64,000 nt of DNA from Cellulomonas hominis (GCF_901521055.1 NZ_CABEGA010000073.1:1-64000); one strand, 5' to 3'. Positions 1 to 8,628 are shown, counted from the first letter of the stretch. Translations and numbers: made by a program. The notes: a model not told the origin generated them from the letters alone.

Positions 1-139
1 GGCCGCGTGGCCCTCGGCGACCGTCCTGCTCACCACGTCCGCCGTCCGGGCCGGGCGGGCGGCGTCCTGGTGCGGTCCGTCCCCGTCGGCCCGGACGGCG
101 GACGTGGTGAGCAGGACGGTCGCCGAGGCCCACGCGGCC
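1..139. repeat. 53-bp near-perfect inverted repeat at window edge
   Basis: Positions 1-53 are the reverse complement of 87-139 with a single mismatch (11/129), separated by a 33-base loop. The repeat lies inside the 3' part of the GH13 gene. No functional hairpin is expected there, and the stem begins at the very first base. A chimeric fold-back at a contig end is the simplest explanation. Confidence 0.9.
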
Positions 140-1794
140 CGGTCCAGGCCACCGGGCCACGCGCTCGCCTCCCCGGACACGTTGGCCACCACGAGCAGGG
201 TGGTGGCACCGAGGCGCCGCTCCACCGCGTAGACGTGGCGGTGGTCCGGCAGGAGCACGGTGATGTCGCCGTCCACCAGCGCGGGCTCGTCGCGGCGCAG
301 GCGGAGCAGCGCCCGGTGCAGCGCCAGCACCGACGCGGGGTCGTCCCGCTGGGCGGCGACGTTCCGGTGCGGGCTGTCCGGGTGGGCGGGCATCCACGGC
401 GTCCCCGTGGTGAAGCCGCCGTGCCGCCCGGCGTCCCACGCGACCGGCACCCGGGCGTGGTCCCGGCCGAGCGCGCGCAGCCCGTCGAGCACGGCGTCCG
501 CGTCCTCCCCCGCCGCGACGGCGGCCGCGAGGACGCCGCGGGCCTCGACGTCCAGCACGTCGCGGACGCCGGCCAGCGGCCGGTTCGCCATGCCGATCTC
601 GTCGCCCTGGTAGAGGAACGGCGTCCCCCGGTGCGCGTGCAGCAGGACGGCCCACAGCGCCGCGGACCGGGACTGCCACCGTCCGGGGGACCCGTACCGC
701 GAGGCGATGCGCGCCTGGTCGTGGTTGCCGAGGAACAGCGCCGGCCACGGATCGGGTCCGGACTGCCACCGCCGCGCCCACGCCTTGAGGTCCCGCAGGT
801 CGAACGGCCGCCGTCGCCAGCGGGCCGGCTCGCGGTCGAGCTCGGCGTGCTCGAACTGCAGCACCATGTCGAGCCCTCCCGCGCGGGGGTCCGTGAGGGT
901 CGCGGCCTGGGCCGGCGTGGTGCCCGGGGCCTCCCCGAGCAGCAGCACGGCGTCGTCCGGGCGGACCGGGCGACCGCGCCGCACGGGCGCCCGGTCGGCG
1001 GCGTCCCGCAGCTCCCGCAGGTACCCGGGCAGCCGCGGCCCGCCGGCGCACAGCGCGACCCCGTCGGCGTACCGCGCGCCCGGCGGCACGGGACCGTCCC
1101 GGAGCACCGGCGGCTTGTCGACCAGGTTGATCACGTCGAGCCGGAACCCGTCCACGCCGCGCCCGCGCCACCACCGCAGCACGTCCGCGAGCGCCGCCCG
1201 GACGTCCGGGTTCGACCAGTCGAGGTCCGGCTGCCACGGGGAGAACAGACCGAGCCGGTACCGCCCGGTCGCGGGCTCCCACGTCCAGGCCGACCCGCCG
1301 AACGCCGCGCCCCAGTTGGTGGGCTCGGCGCCGGGCGTGCCGCCGACGTGCCCGGAGCGCGGCGGGCGCCACAGGTACCAGTCGTGACGCGGCGCGGCGA
1401 GCGACCCCGCCGCCTCGCGGAACCAGGGGTGCTGGTCCGAGGTGTGGTGCAGCACCTGGTCGAGCACGACGCGGATCCCCCGCCGGTGCGCCTCGTCGAC
1501 CACGGCGTCCAGGTCGGCGAGCGTGCCGAACCGCGGGTCGACCGCGCAGTGGTCAGCGACGTCGTAGCCGTTGTCCCGCTGCGGCGAGGGGTACACCGGG
1601 CACAGCCACAGCGCGCCGACCCCGAGCCAGGCGAGGTGGTCGATCCGCGCGAGCAGCCCGCCGAGGTCCCCGACGCCGTCCCCGTCCGAGTCCGCGAACG
1701 AGCGCGGGTAGACCTCGTAGACGACGGCGTCCCGCCACCAGGAGCCGCGACGCGCGCGCGACAGCGCGGGCCGCCGCTGCGCCGGCGCGGTCAT
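1..1794 (-). CDS. GH13 alpha-glucosidase, C-terminus beyond the left edge
   Basis: Hydrolyses alpha-glucosidic bonds of oligosaccharides in the cytoplasm (oligo-1,6-glucosidase/alpha-glucosidase type). It starts at the ATG at 1794. The N-terminus has the WWRDAVVYEVYPRSF signature; conserved region I (DQVLHHTSD) lies near residue 110, region II with the nucleophile (GFRLDV) near 215, the acid/base Glu (LLLGEAPG) near 287 and region IV (GNHDQAR) near 352. The frame is open for 598 codons to the window edge, already longer than usual for the family. From about residue 552 it runs through an inverted repeat (1-139), so the last 45 residues may not be genuine. The start overlaps the manA stop by four bases (ATGA), so the two are probably translationally coupled. 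Exact specificity cannot be read from sequence. Confidence 0.88.
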   Translation of the reverse strand, partial: MTAPAQRRPALSRARRGSWWRDAVVYEVYPRSFADSDGDGVGDLGGLLARIDHLAWLGVGALWLCPVYPSPQRDNGYDVADHCAVDPRFGTLADLDAVVDEAHRRGIRVVLDQVLHHTSDQHPWFREAAGSLAAPRHDWYLWRPPRSGHVGGTPGAEPTNWGAAFGGSAWTWEPATGRYRLGLFSPWQPDLDWSNPDVRAALADVLRWWRGRGVDGFRLDVINLVDKPPVLRDGPVPPGARYADGVALCAGGPRLPGYLRELRDAADRAPVRRGRPVRPDDAVLLLGEAPGTTPAQAATLTDPRAGGLDMVLQFEHAELDREPARWRRRPFDLRDLKAWARRWQSGPDPWPALFLGNHDQARIASRYGSPGRWQSRSAALWAVLLHAHRGTPFLYQGDEIGMANRPLAGVRDVLDVEARGVLAAAVAAGEDADAVLDGLRALGRDHARVPVAWDAGRHGGFTTGTPWMPAHPDSPHRNVAAQRDDPASVLALHRALLRLRRDEPALVDGDITVLLPDHRHVYAVERRLGATTLLVVANVSGEASAWPGGLDRAAWASATVLLTTSAVRADGDGPHQDAARPARTADVVSRTVAEGHAA

Positions 1795-3023
1795 GCGCCG
1801 GCCCCAGGCACGCCGACCACCGCCACCGTGCCGCGGCCCGCGAGCCGCAGGGCCCCCTCGGCGTCGGGCACGAGCACGGACTCCCCCGCCCCGAGCGCGC
1901 ACCGTCCTTCGCGCGTGGTCACCGTCACCGCCCCGGACAGCCCGAGGACCGCACGCGGCCCGCCCGGCGTCGGGACCGCGGTCGCCGCGTCGACGTCCAG
2001 GTCCACGACGGCCAGCGCGAACTCCGCGGTGTCCGTCACGTACTGCCGGACGGCGACTCCGCTGCCGTGCGCGCGGGGCACGGGTCGCAGGACGGGCGCC
2101 GGTCCCGGGTGGGTCCGCACCACCGCGAGCAGCTCGCCGACGTCCACGCGCTTGCCCGTGAGCCCGGCGCGGAGCACGTCGTCGGACGCCGCCATCACCT
2201 CCAGCCCCAGCCCCGCGACGTAGCAGTGCAGCACGCCCGCGTCGACGAACAGCGCCTCCCCTTGGGCGAGCACGACGGCGTGCATCAGGAACGACGCGAC
2301 CACGCCGCGGTCGGCGGGGAACTGGTCGGCCAGCAGCCGCGCCACGCCCCGGGCATCGACGTCGGCGACGGGGGGCAGCGCGCAGGGAGCGGTCGACGCC
2401 AGCGCGGCGGTGACGGCGGCGACGGCCTCCAGCGGCAGCGCCAGCACGCACGTGAGCGCCGTCCGCAGCCGGACGTCCTCGGGACCCGGGGCGCGCAGCG
2501 CGGCGACCACGTCCGCCACCGCGTCCCCCGCGTCCAGGGCGGCGAGAGCAGCGGCGGCCTCGTCCGGCGGGCGCAGACCCGCGAGGGCGAGCGTCGGGGC
2601 GAGCGCGACGAGCAGCTCGGGCTTGTGCCAGGGGTCGGGGTAGCTCCGCTCCGCCGCGGGGACGCCCTGCGCCGTCTCCTCGTCGTGCCGGCGACGCGCA
2701 CGGTCGGCGTCGGGGTGCACCTGCAACGACAGCGCCCGCTCCGCGGCGAGCAGCTTGACCAGGTACGGCAGCCGGTCGCCGAACCGGGCGCGCACGCCGG
2801 CCCCGAGGATGCCGTCCGGGTCGTCCGCGACGAGCGCGTCGAGGGGACGGACGACGGGCGCCTCGGCCCCGGACGTCCGCACGGCGGCGGACGGGCCGGC
2901 CGGGTGCGCCCCGAGCCACAGCTCCGCGTGCGGGCGGCCGTCCGGCGGCCGTCCGAGCAGCGCGGGCAGCGCGTCGGTCGACCCCCACGCGTAGTGCTGG
3001 ACGGCGTTCTCGAGCCGCAGCAC
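1791..3023 (-). CDS. manA: Mannose-6-phosphate isomerase, class I (catabolic copy)
   Basis: Interconverts mannose 6-phosphate and fructose 6-phosphate in the cytoplasm. The N-terminal motif LENAVQHYAWGS, the zinc-ligand segments SLQVHP and HKPE, and the block around LHCYVAGLGLEVMAASDDVLRAG identify type I PMI. A GTG at 3023 is preferred because it gives the family-typical start MLRLENAVQHYAWG (410 aa) one base after the stop of the GH130 gene. A start at 3053 would overlap that gene by 29 bases. Its place between a GH130 phosphorylase and a GH13 glucosidase suggests it feeds mannose released from imported glycans into glycolysis. A second, diverged copy lies at 29811-31019. Confidence 0.92.
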   Translation of the reverse strand: MLRLENAVQHYAWGSTDALPALLGRPPDGRPHAELWLGAHPAGPSAAVRTSGAEAPVVRPLDALVADDPDGILGAGVRARFGDRLPYLVKLLAAERALSLQVHPDADRARRRHDEETAQGVPAAERSYPDPWHKPELLVALAPTLALAGLRPPDEAAAALAALDAGDAVADVVAALRAPGPEDVRLRTALTCVLALPLEAVAAVTAALASTAPCALPPVADVDARGVARLLADQFPADRGVVASFLMHAVVLAQGEALFVDAGVLHCYVAGLGLEVMAASDDVLRAGLTGKRVDVGELLAVVRTHPGPAPVLRPVPRAHGSGVAVRQYVTDTAEFALAVVDLDVDAATAVPTPGGPRAVLGLSGAVTVTTREGRCALGAGESVLVPDAEGALRLAGRGTVAVVGVPGAGA

Positions 3024-3024
3024 G

Positions 3025-4089
3025 TCAGGCCACCCGGTCGAGGCGGGCGACACCGATGCGGGCGTCCGCCATGCCGTAGAACACGAAGGTCGCGTCCCCG
3101 ATCCGCTCGATCGCCGTCGGGAAGACGACGTCCGCGACGGTGCCCACCCGCTCGTCCGGCGTCTCCGGCTCCAGGAGCGGGCGCTCGGTCCGGGCGATGA
3201 CCCGGCCGGGGTCCTCCGCGTCCAGCAGCATCGCTCCCGCGCAGTACCGGACCGGGTTGTGCGGGGACCACGGGTCCCGGATCTCCCCCGTCACGCCGTG
3301 GTGGAGCAGCAGCCAGCCCTCGGGGACCCGGATCGGTGCCGGGCCGGCGCCGATCTTCAGCGCCTCGAAGGGGTACGCCGGGGCGGCCAGCTCGCGGGCG
3401 CCGTGCTGCAGGGCCAGGGCGGCGAGGTCCTCCCGGACGGCCGCAGCGGGCGCGTAGGAGATCCAGATCGCCGGGCGGGGGTCGGTCACGTGACCGGGCG
3501 GCCTCTCCCCCTCGCCGGCGCGGACCAGCCCGAGGTCCCACGTGGGGCGGTGCAGCAGCGCGTAGCTGGGCTCGCCCCCGGGCCCGGGCACGACCTCCGG
3601 GAGCAGCACGACGTCCTTGGTCGGGTACAGGTTGAGGTCGACGTCCAGGTCGGGGTCGTACCGGAACAGCAGGGGCCCGAGGCGGCGCCACCGCACGAGG
3701 TCCTCGGACACGGCGAGCGCCGTGCGGGGCCCGAGCGGCCCGTAGGAGACGTACGTCATGACGTGCACCTGCAGGTCCGGCAGCCACGTCGTGCGCGGGT
3801 CCTCGGTGCCGGCGTTCCGGGCTCCGCTCTCCCAGCGGTTCGCGGGCTCCAGCACGACGCCGCGGCGCTCCACGCCGACGGGCTCGCCGTCCTCGACGAC
3901 CACCCGGGCGAGGCCGACACGGGACACGTTGCCTGCCGCGACGAGTCGCGGCAGGAGGTGCAGCTCCCCGTCGGGGGTGCGTCCGGAGGCGGGGTTGAGG
4001 ACGCCCTCCGCCTCGAGCGGGTTGCCGGGCTCGGCCTCCATCAGCGTGCGCAGCCGCGTGAGGGTGTACGGGACGGACGTGGGGATCAC
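3025..4089 (-). CDS. GH130-type beta-mannoside phosphorylase
   Basis: The 354-aa protein has the GH130 five-bladed propeller pattern: an NPA motif near residue 32, then EDPR with the likely catalytic Asp, followed by a VMTYVSYGPLGPR segment and LAVSEDLVRW, and later WISYAP. Members phosphorolyse beta-mannosidic bonds (mannosyl-glucose, mannobiose, mannosyl-GlcNAc) to give mannose 1-phosphate; some subfamilies are hydrolases. No signal peptide is seen, so it acts on imported sugar. The start is a GTG at 4089 with GAGGAG seven bases upstream. It leads the manA-GH13 operon, which supports a mannose-containing substrate. The subfamily was not determined. Confidence 0.82.
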   Translation of the reverse strand: MIPTSVPYTLTRLRTLMEAEPGNPLEAEGVLNPASGRTPDGELHLLPRLVAAGNVSRVGLARVVVEDGEPVGVERRGVVLEPANRWESGARNAGTEDPRTTWLPDLQVHVMTYVSYGPLGPRTALAVSEDLVRWRRLGPLLFRYDPDLDVDLNLYPTKDVVLLPEVVPGPGGEPSYALLHRPTWDLGLVRAGEGERPPGHVTDPRPAIWISYAPAAAVREDLAALALQHGARELAAPAYPFEALKIGAGPAPIRVPEGWLLLHHGVTGEIRDPWSPHNPVRYCAGAMLLDAEDPGRVIARTERPLLEPETPDERVGTVADVVFPTAIERIGDATFVFYGMADARIGVARLDRVA

Positions 4090-4172
4090 GGGTCTCCTCG
4101 GTGCCGGAGCGGGTCAGGGGCGGCGGCTGAGGTGCGGCAGGGCGCGCGAGGGCGCACGGTCGCGTGGCGATC

Positions 4173-4197
4173 GGGCGACGCGGTGAGCGTGTCGCCC
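4173..4197 (-). terminator. Hairpin between lacI and the GH130 operon
   Basis: GGGCGACGCG pairs with GCGTGTCGCCC-type bases (10 bp including one G-U pair) around a short loop, 66 bases past the lacI stop. No T-tract is visible. It probably separates lacI transcription from the GH130-manA-GH13 operon. No clear promoter box was recognised in the remaining intergenic sequence (4090-4263). Confidence 0.4.
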
Positions 4198-4263
4198 CGT
4201 CGGAGCAGGGGGGTCGTGCACACCACGGACGCGCGGTGGTGGTCAGAGGTCAGTGGTCGGTCA

Positions 4264-5337
4264 TCAGTGGTCGGTGCCCGGCGGCGCGGTCGAGTCCCGC
4301 ACCACCAGCCGGGGCGCCTGCATGGTGATCTCGACGCGGCCGCGGCCGTGCACGAGGTCGATCAGGCAGCGGCCCGCGGCGGCGCCCCACCCGTACGGGT
4401 CGGTGCGGATGGTGGTGAGCGCGGGACGCACGTGCGCGGACAGCTCGGCGTCGTCGAACCCCACGACGGACAGGTCGCGCGGGAGCACGAGGCCGCGCGA
4501 CTGCGCCGCGACGGTCCCGGCGACGGCCATGGTGTCGTTGCCGTAGAGCACGGCGGTCGGCCGCTCGTCCGGTGTGCGGTCGAGGAGCGCGTGCGTCGCC
4601 TGGGCACCGCCCTGCGCCGTGAAGTCCGACTCCTCCCACGCCCCCGGCGCGAGCCCGTGACCGGCGAGGGCGTCGAGCCAGGCGTCGCGCCGCCGGAGGG
4701 CGTGCAGGTACCGCAGGGGGCCGCTGACGTGGCCGATCCGGCGGTGCCCGAGCGCGACGAGGTGCGACACCGCGTGCCGCACCGCCGAGAGGTCGTCCTG
4801 CCGCACCGCGAGGAACGGCGACGGCACGTCCGGCTCGTTGAGGGTCACGGCGGGCAGCCCCAGCCCCGCGACCAGATCGATGCGTGGGTCGTCGCACCGC
4901 AGGTCGGCCAGGACCAGCCCGTCGACCCGGCGCCCCTCCGCCAGGCTGCGGTGCGCGGCGACCTCCTGCTCCTCGTCCGCGACGAAGCGCAGCAGGACGG
5001 CCGTGTCGGTGCCGGCGAGGCCCTGCTCGAGCCCGCCGAGGAACGCGGCGAAGAACGAGTCCGACCGCAGCGTCTCCGGGTGCCGGGCGAGCACGAGCCC
5101 GATGGCGTCGGCGCGGGACCGGGACAGGGCGCGGGCCGCGCCGCTGGGCGAGAAGCCGAGCTCGTCGATCGCCGCGAGGACTCGCGCACGGGTCGCCGGG
5201 GCGACACCCGCGCGGCCGTTGAGCACGAACGACACGGTCCCCTTGGACGTGCCGGCGCGCGCTGCGACGTCGCTGATCGTGGGACGCCGCTGCGCGACGG
5301 GTCGGACGGCGTCCGCGTCGGGACCCTCACTCGCCAT
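4264..5337 (-). CDS. LacI-family transcriptional repressor
   Basis: The 357-aa regulator has an N-terminal helix-turn-helix at about residues 18-45 (TISDVAARAGTSKGTVSFVLN) and the hinge-helix segment SPSGAARALS. A periplasmic-binding-protein-like sensor domain follows to the C-terminus. The ATG at 5337 is chosen because it puts the HTH close to the N-terminus and has GGAGG five bases upstream; the frame is open further but has no better start. It is divergent from the first binding-protein operon. Two CCGG-centred palindromes lie in its own promoter and similar ones lie at both transporter promoters, so it probably represses itself and the uptake genes until an imported sugar binds. Confidence 0.93.
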   Translation of the reverse strand: MASEGPDADAVRPVAQRRPTISDVAARAGTSKGTVSFVLNGRAGVAPATRARVLAAIDELGFSPSGAARALSRSRADAIGLVLARHPETLRSDSFFAAFLGGLEQGLAGTDTAVLLRFVADEEQEVAAHRSLAEGRRVDGLVLADLRCDDPRIDLVAGLGLPAVTLNEPDVPSPFLAVRQDDLSAVRHAVSHLVALGHRRIGHVSGPLRYLHALRRRDAWLDALAGHGLAPGAWEESDFTAQGGAQATHALLDRTPDERPTAVLYGNDTMAVAGTVAAQSRGLVLPRDLSVVGFDDAELSAHVRPALTTIRTDPYGWGAAAGRCLIDLVHGRGRVEITMQAPRLVVRDSTAPPGTDH

Positions 5338-5361
5338 GCGTGCCTCCGTGCCGTCAACGTG

Positions 5362-5397
5362 TTGAAACCGGTGTTGAACCGGTTTGAGCCCAGTCAA
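5362..5397 (-). promoter_or_regulatory. lacI promoter region with two operator-like palindromes
   Basis: An imperfect site (TTGAAACCGGTG, 5362-5373) directly abuts a good palindrome (TTGAACCGGTTTGA, 5374-5387). Read on the minus strand, a TTGACT -35 box lies at 5397-5392, just upstream of the palindromes. The arrangement implies autoregulation, with repressor binding over the core promoter or start site. Confidence 0.65.
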
Positions 5398-5463
5398 GCG
5401 AACCGGCCGGGCCACGTCAAGTGCCGCCCGGTCGGCCCGTAGATCGCGCGACCGCAGCGCCCC

Positions 5464-5511
5464 TTGACACCGCCGAGCCACTCATGAGTAGCATCTTTCA
5501 AACCGGTTCAG
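5464..5511 (+). promoter_or_regulatory. Promoter and LacI operator of the first transporter operon
   Basis: TTGACA (5464-5469) and TAGCAT (5489-5494) are separated by 19 bases. The palindrome TCAAACCGGTTCA (5498-5510) lies where transcription should start. The same layout, with the same spacer length, recurs at 8580-8628. It is almost certainly repressed by the adjacent LacI protein. Confidence 0.75.
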
Positions 5512-5569
5512 ACGCCGGTCCACCGCCCGTGGTGCCGCGCACGGGCCCATCCAGAACGGGAGATGCGCG

Positions 5570-6847
5570 ATGAAGCGTCCGACCACGGTGGCAGCGCTGG
5601 CTGCCGCAGCCCTCACCCTCGCGGCCTGCGGGACCGCCTCCGGCGACGGGAGCGGTGCCGACCCCCGCACCTCCTCCGGGCCCATCACCATCTGGTACTC
5701 CAACAACGCGCAGGAGGTCGCGTGGGGCGAGGCCGCCGTCAGCGCCTGGAACGCCGACCACCCCGACGAGCAGGTGACCGCCGAGGAGATCCCCGCCGGC
5801 AAGTCCTCGGAAGAGGTCATCGGCGCCTCGATCGCGGCGGGCAACACCCCGTGCCTCGTCTACAACACCGCCCCCGCCGCCGTCGCGGACTTCGAGCGGC
5901 AGGGCGGTCTGGTCGACCTCTCGCAGTTCGAGGACGGGACGGCGTACATCGAGGACCGGTCCGGCGAGGCAGCGGCGCAGTTCGCCTCCGCGGACGGCTA
6001 CTTCCAGATGCCGTGGAAGTCGAACCCCGTCGTGATCTTCTACAACCGCGCCCTGTTCGAGCAGGCGGGTCTCGACCCCGACCAGCCGCGGCTCGGCACC
6101 CACGAGGACCTGCTGGCGACGGCCCGGGCGCTCGTCGACGCCGGCGTGTCGCCCTACGCGATCTACCCGTCGCCCAGCAGCGAGTACTACCAGGCCTGGT
6201 TCGACTTCTACCCGTTCTACGCGGCCGAGTCCGGCGGCCGGCAGCTCCTGGTCGACGGCGAGCCGACGTTCACGGACGACGACGCGCTGGCCGTCGCGGA
6301 GCTGTGGCGCACCCTCTACGACGAGGGGCTGGCCGGGCAGGAGCCCTACACCGGGGACGCCTTCGTCGACGGGGTCGCCGCCATGGCGGTCGCCGGCCCG
6401 TGGGCGGTCGCGAGCTTCGCCGACAAGGTCGACTGGGGAACCGTCCCCGTGCCGACGTCGGCCGGGACGGACGCCGCGACCACCGCGACGTTCGACGACG
6501 CCAAGAACATCGGCATGTACACGTCGTGCGAGAACCAGGCGACGGCCTGGGAGTTCCTCAAGTTCACCACGAGCACCGAGCAGGACGGCGCGCTGCTCGA
6601 GCTGACCGGGCAGATGCCGCTGCGCACCGACCTCGCGGGGACGTACGCGGAGTACTTCGCCGCGAACCCGGAGTACGCCACGTGGTCCACCGGGAAGACG
6701 GTCGCCGTGCCGAACACCCTCGGGTCCACCGAGATCTGGCAGACCTTCCGCGACGCCTGGTCGAGCGCCGTGATCTTCGGCGAGGGCGAGATCGCCCCCA
6801 CGCTGGACGGCGCCGCCCGCACCGTCGCCGACCTGGCGCAGGACTGA
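5570..6847 (+). CDS. Sugar ABC transporter substrate-binding lipoprotein (set 1)
   Basis: The 425-aa protein is an extracellular solute-binding protein of the family-1/MalE type. A lipoprotein signal peptide ends in the lipobox L-A-A-C20, so the mature protein is anchored to the outer face of the membrane. The segments ITIWYSNNAQE and PVVIFYNRALFEQAG are typical of sugar-binding members. It is the first gene after the LacI-controlled promoter, with GGGAG ahead of the ATG. It is followed after one base by the first permease. The ligand is not identifiable from sequence; the neighbouring enzymes suggest a mannose- or glucose-containing oligosaccharide. Confidence 0.93.
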   Translation: MKRPTTVAALAAAALTLAACGTASGDGSGADPRTSSGPITIWYSNNAQEVAWGEAAVSAWNADHPDEQVTAEEIPAGKSSEEVIGASIAAGNTPCLVYNTAPAAVADFERQGGLVDLSQFEDGTAYIEDRSGEAAAQFASADGYFQMPWKSNPVVIFYNRALFEQAGLDPDQPRLGTHEDLLATARALVDAGVSPYAIYPSPSSEYYQAWFDFYPFYAAESGGRQLLVDGEPTFTDDDALAVAELWRTLYDEGLAGQEPYTGDAFVDGVAAMAVAGPWAVASFADKVDWGTVPVPTSAGTDAATTATFDDAKNIGMYTSCENQATAWEFLKFTTSTEQDGALLELTGQMPLRTDLAGTYAEYFAANPEYATWSTGKTVAVPNTLGSTEIWQTFRDAWSSAVIFGEGEIAPTLDGAARTVADLAQD

Positions 6848-6848
6848 C

Positions 6849-7736
6849 GTGGCGGGGCTCCGCCGGCTCACCGGACGGGACCCGGTCGGCTGGGTGCTGT
6901 CCGCGCCGTACGCCGTCTTCCTCGCCGCGGTGTTCGTCTACCCGCTCGGCCTCGGCGTGTGGATCGCGTTCCACGAGTACACGTTCACCGCGCCGGGCGC
7001 GACCGTCGACCGGCCGTTCGTCGGGCTGGACAACCTCACCGCCGCGCTGAGCGACCCGCAGGTGCTGGCGGCGTTCCGGCACGTCGCCGTCTTCCTGGTG
7101 ATCAACGTGCCGCTCACGGTCGCCGGGTCGCTCCTGCTCGCGGTGGCGCTGAACGCGGCGGTGCGCGGCCGGACGTTCTTCCGGGTCGCGTACTACGTCC
7201 CCTACGTGACGGCCAGCGTCGCGACGGTCACCGTGTGGCTCTTCATGTTCAGCGAGGACGGCGTGGTCAACGGTGCGCTCGGCGGCCTCGCGCCGAGCCC
7301 CTCGTGGCTGGTGAGCTCCACCTGGGCGATGCCGATGATCGCGCTGTACGTGACGTGGAAGCAGCTGGGCTTCTTCATCCTGCTGTACCTGTCGTCGCTG
7401 CAGAACGTCCCGCGCGAGCTCTACGAGTCGGCGCGCACGGACGGGGCGGGCTGGTGGCAGTCGTTCCGCGCGGTGACCTGGCCCGGGACCCGCGCCGCGA
7501 CCGCGCTGGTCGTGACGCTGGCGCTGATCACCGGCGCCAACCTGTTCACGGAGCCGTACCTGCTGACCAACGGTGGCGGCCCGAACGGCGCGTCGACCAC
7601 TCCGGTGCTGCTGATCTACCAGCAGGCGATCCAGCAGAACCACCCGGACCGCGCCGCCGCGATCGGCCTGGTGCTCGTCGTGGGCGTGCTCGCGCTCGCG
7701 TGGGTCGGGCGGCGTCTGACCGAGGGACGCGACTGA
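6849..7736 (+). CDS. Sugar ABC transporter permease, MalF-like (set 1)
   Basis: The 295-aa integral membrane protein has about six transmembrane helices. The cytoplasmic EAA-type loop that contacts the ATPase lies near residues 192-215 (YESARTDGAGWWQSFRAVT). The start is a GTG one base after the binding-protein stop, and the end overlaps the next permease by one base (TGATG). It forms the transmembrane channel with the product of 7736-8578. No ATPase gene sits directly in this operon; the fused ATPase at 12953 is the only candidate in the window. Confidence 0.93.
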   Translation: MAGLRRLTGRDPVGWVLSAPYAVFLAAVFVYPLGLGVWIAFHEYTFTAPGATVDRPFVGLDNLTAALSDPQVLAAFRHVAVFLVINVPLTVAGSLLLAVALNAAVRGRTFFRVAYYVPYVTASVATVTVWLFMFSEDGVVNGALGGLAPSPSWLVSSTWAMPMIALYVTWKQLGFFILLYLSSLQNVPRELYESARTDGAGWWQSFRAVTWPGTRAATALVVTLALITGANLFTEPYLLTNGGGPNGASTTPVLLIYQQAIQQNHPDRAAAIGLVLVVGVLALAWVGRRLTEGRD

Positions 7737-8578
7737 TGCCGGCCCGTCGCTGGTGGTCCGTCGTCGCCTCGTACGTCACGCTCACGGCCGGTGCCGTCCT
7801 GTTCGCGTTCCCGTTCGCGTACATGGTCGTCGCCTCGCTGCAGCGCACCAAGGACGCGACGCTCTCGGGCACGGTGCCTCGACCGTCCAACATGGCCCTC
7901 GACAACTACCGCGCGATCGACCAGGCGGTGGACCTCGCCGGCTCGCTGCTCAACTCGTTCGTCGTCACCGGAGGCGTCGTCGGCTGCACGCTCCTGCTGG
8001 GCTCCGTCGCCGGCTACGCGCTGGCGGTCCTCCGGTGGCGCGGCCGGGGCAGCCTCTTCGCGCTCGTCCTGCTCGTCCAGGCGGTGCCGTTCCAGCTCCT
8101 GATGGTGCCGCTGTACGTGCTGACGGTCCGGACGTTCGGGCTCGCGGACACCTACCTCGGCATGATCCTGCCGTTCGCGGTGAACTCCACGGCGGTGCTG
8201 ATCTTCCGCTCGTACTTCCTGCAGCTGCCGCCGGAGCTGTTCCACGCCGCGCGCATCGACGGGGCGTCCGAGCTGCGGATCCTGCGGTCGATCGCCCTGC
8301 CGCTCGTCCGCCCCGCCCTGCTGACGGCGACGCTCGTGACGTTCATCGGGCCGTGGAACGAGTTCCTGTGGCCCTTCCTGGTCACGAAGAAGCAGTCGAT
8401 GCAGCCGCTCGCCGTCGCGCTCGCGAACTACATCGACAACGCCGCGGCCACGGCCGCGAACCCGTTCGGCGTCGCGCTCGCCGGCGCGGTGGTGCTGTCC
8501 CTGCCGGCGGTCGCGCTCTTCGTGGCGTTCCAGCGGCACTTCACCTCGGCCGACCTCGGGTCCGGGGTGAAGGGGTGA
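7736..8578 (+). CDS. Sugar ABC transporter permease, MalG-like (set 1)
   Basis: The 280-aa partner permease begins at the ATG that overlaps the preceding TGA by one base. The EAA-type loop is HAARIDGASELRILRSIALP, and GPWNEFLWPF is a motif typical of MalG-like subunits. It has six predicted membrane spans. It is the last gene of the first transporter operon; a new LacI-type promoter starts two bases after its stop codon. Confidence 0.93.
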   Translation: MPARRWWSVVASYVTLTAGAVLFAFPFAYMVVASLQRTKDATLSGTVPRPSNMALDNYRAIDQAVDLAGSLLNSFVVTGGVVGCTLLLGSVAGYALAVLRWRGRGSLFALVLLVQAVPFQLLMVPLYVLTVRTFGLADTYLGMILPFAVNSTAVLIFRSYFLQLPPELFHAARIDGASELRILRSIALPLVRPALLTATLVTFIGPWNEFLWPFLVTKKQSMQPLAVALANYIDNAAATAANPFGVALAGAVVLSLPAVALFVAFQRHFTSADLGSGVKG

Positions 8579-8579
8579 C

Positions 8580-8628
8580 TTGACGGCGCTCCACCCCGTG
8601 CGGCTACGATCCACTAAACCGGTTTGAA
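8580..8628 (+). promoter_or_regulatory. Promoter and LacI operator of the second transporter operon
   Basis: TTGACG (8580-8585) and TACGAT (8605-8610) are spaced by 19 bases, as in the first operon. The palindrome CTAAACCGGTTTGA (8614-8627) overlaps the expected start site. The rest of 8629-8748 is a leader of about 120 bases with no recognised element other than GAGGAG ahead of the next start. Confidence 0.75.

Noticed and set aside
1-139. Transcription terminator formed by the edge inverted repeat
   Set aside because: It lies within a coding frame with no stop codon in the loop or stem, and the stem length (53 bp) is far beyond normal terminators.
7-2223. A 738-codon open frame opposite the GH13 and manA genes
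   Set aside because: GH13 and ManA motifs are read on the minus strand; the plus-strand product is Arg/Pro-rich with no recognisable domain.
2285-3787. A 500-codon minus-strand frame overlapping GH130 and manA
   Set aside because: It is out of frame with both; both true genes show family motifs from start to stop.
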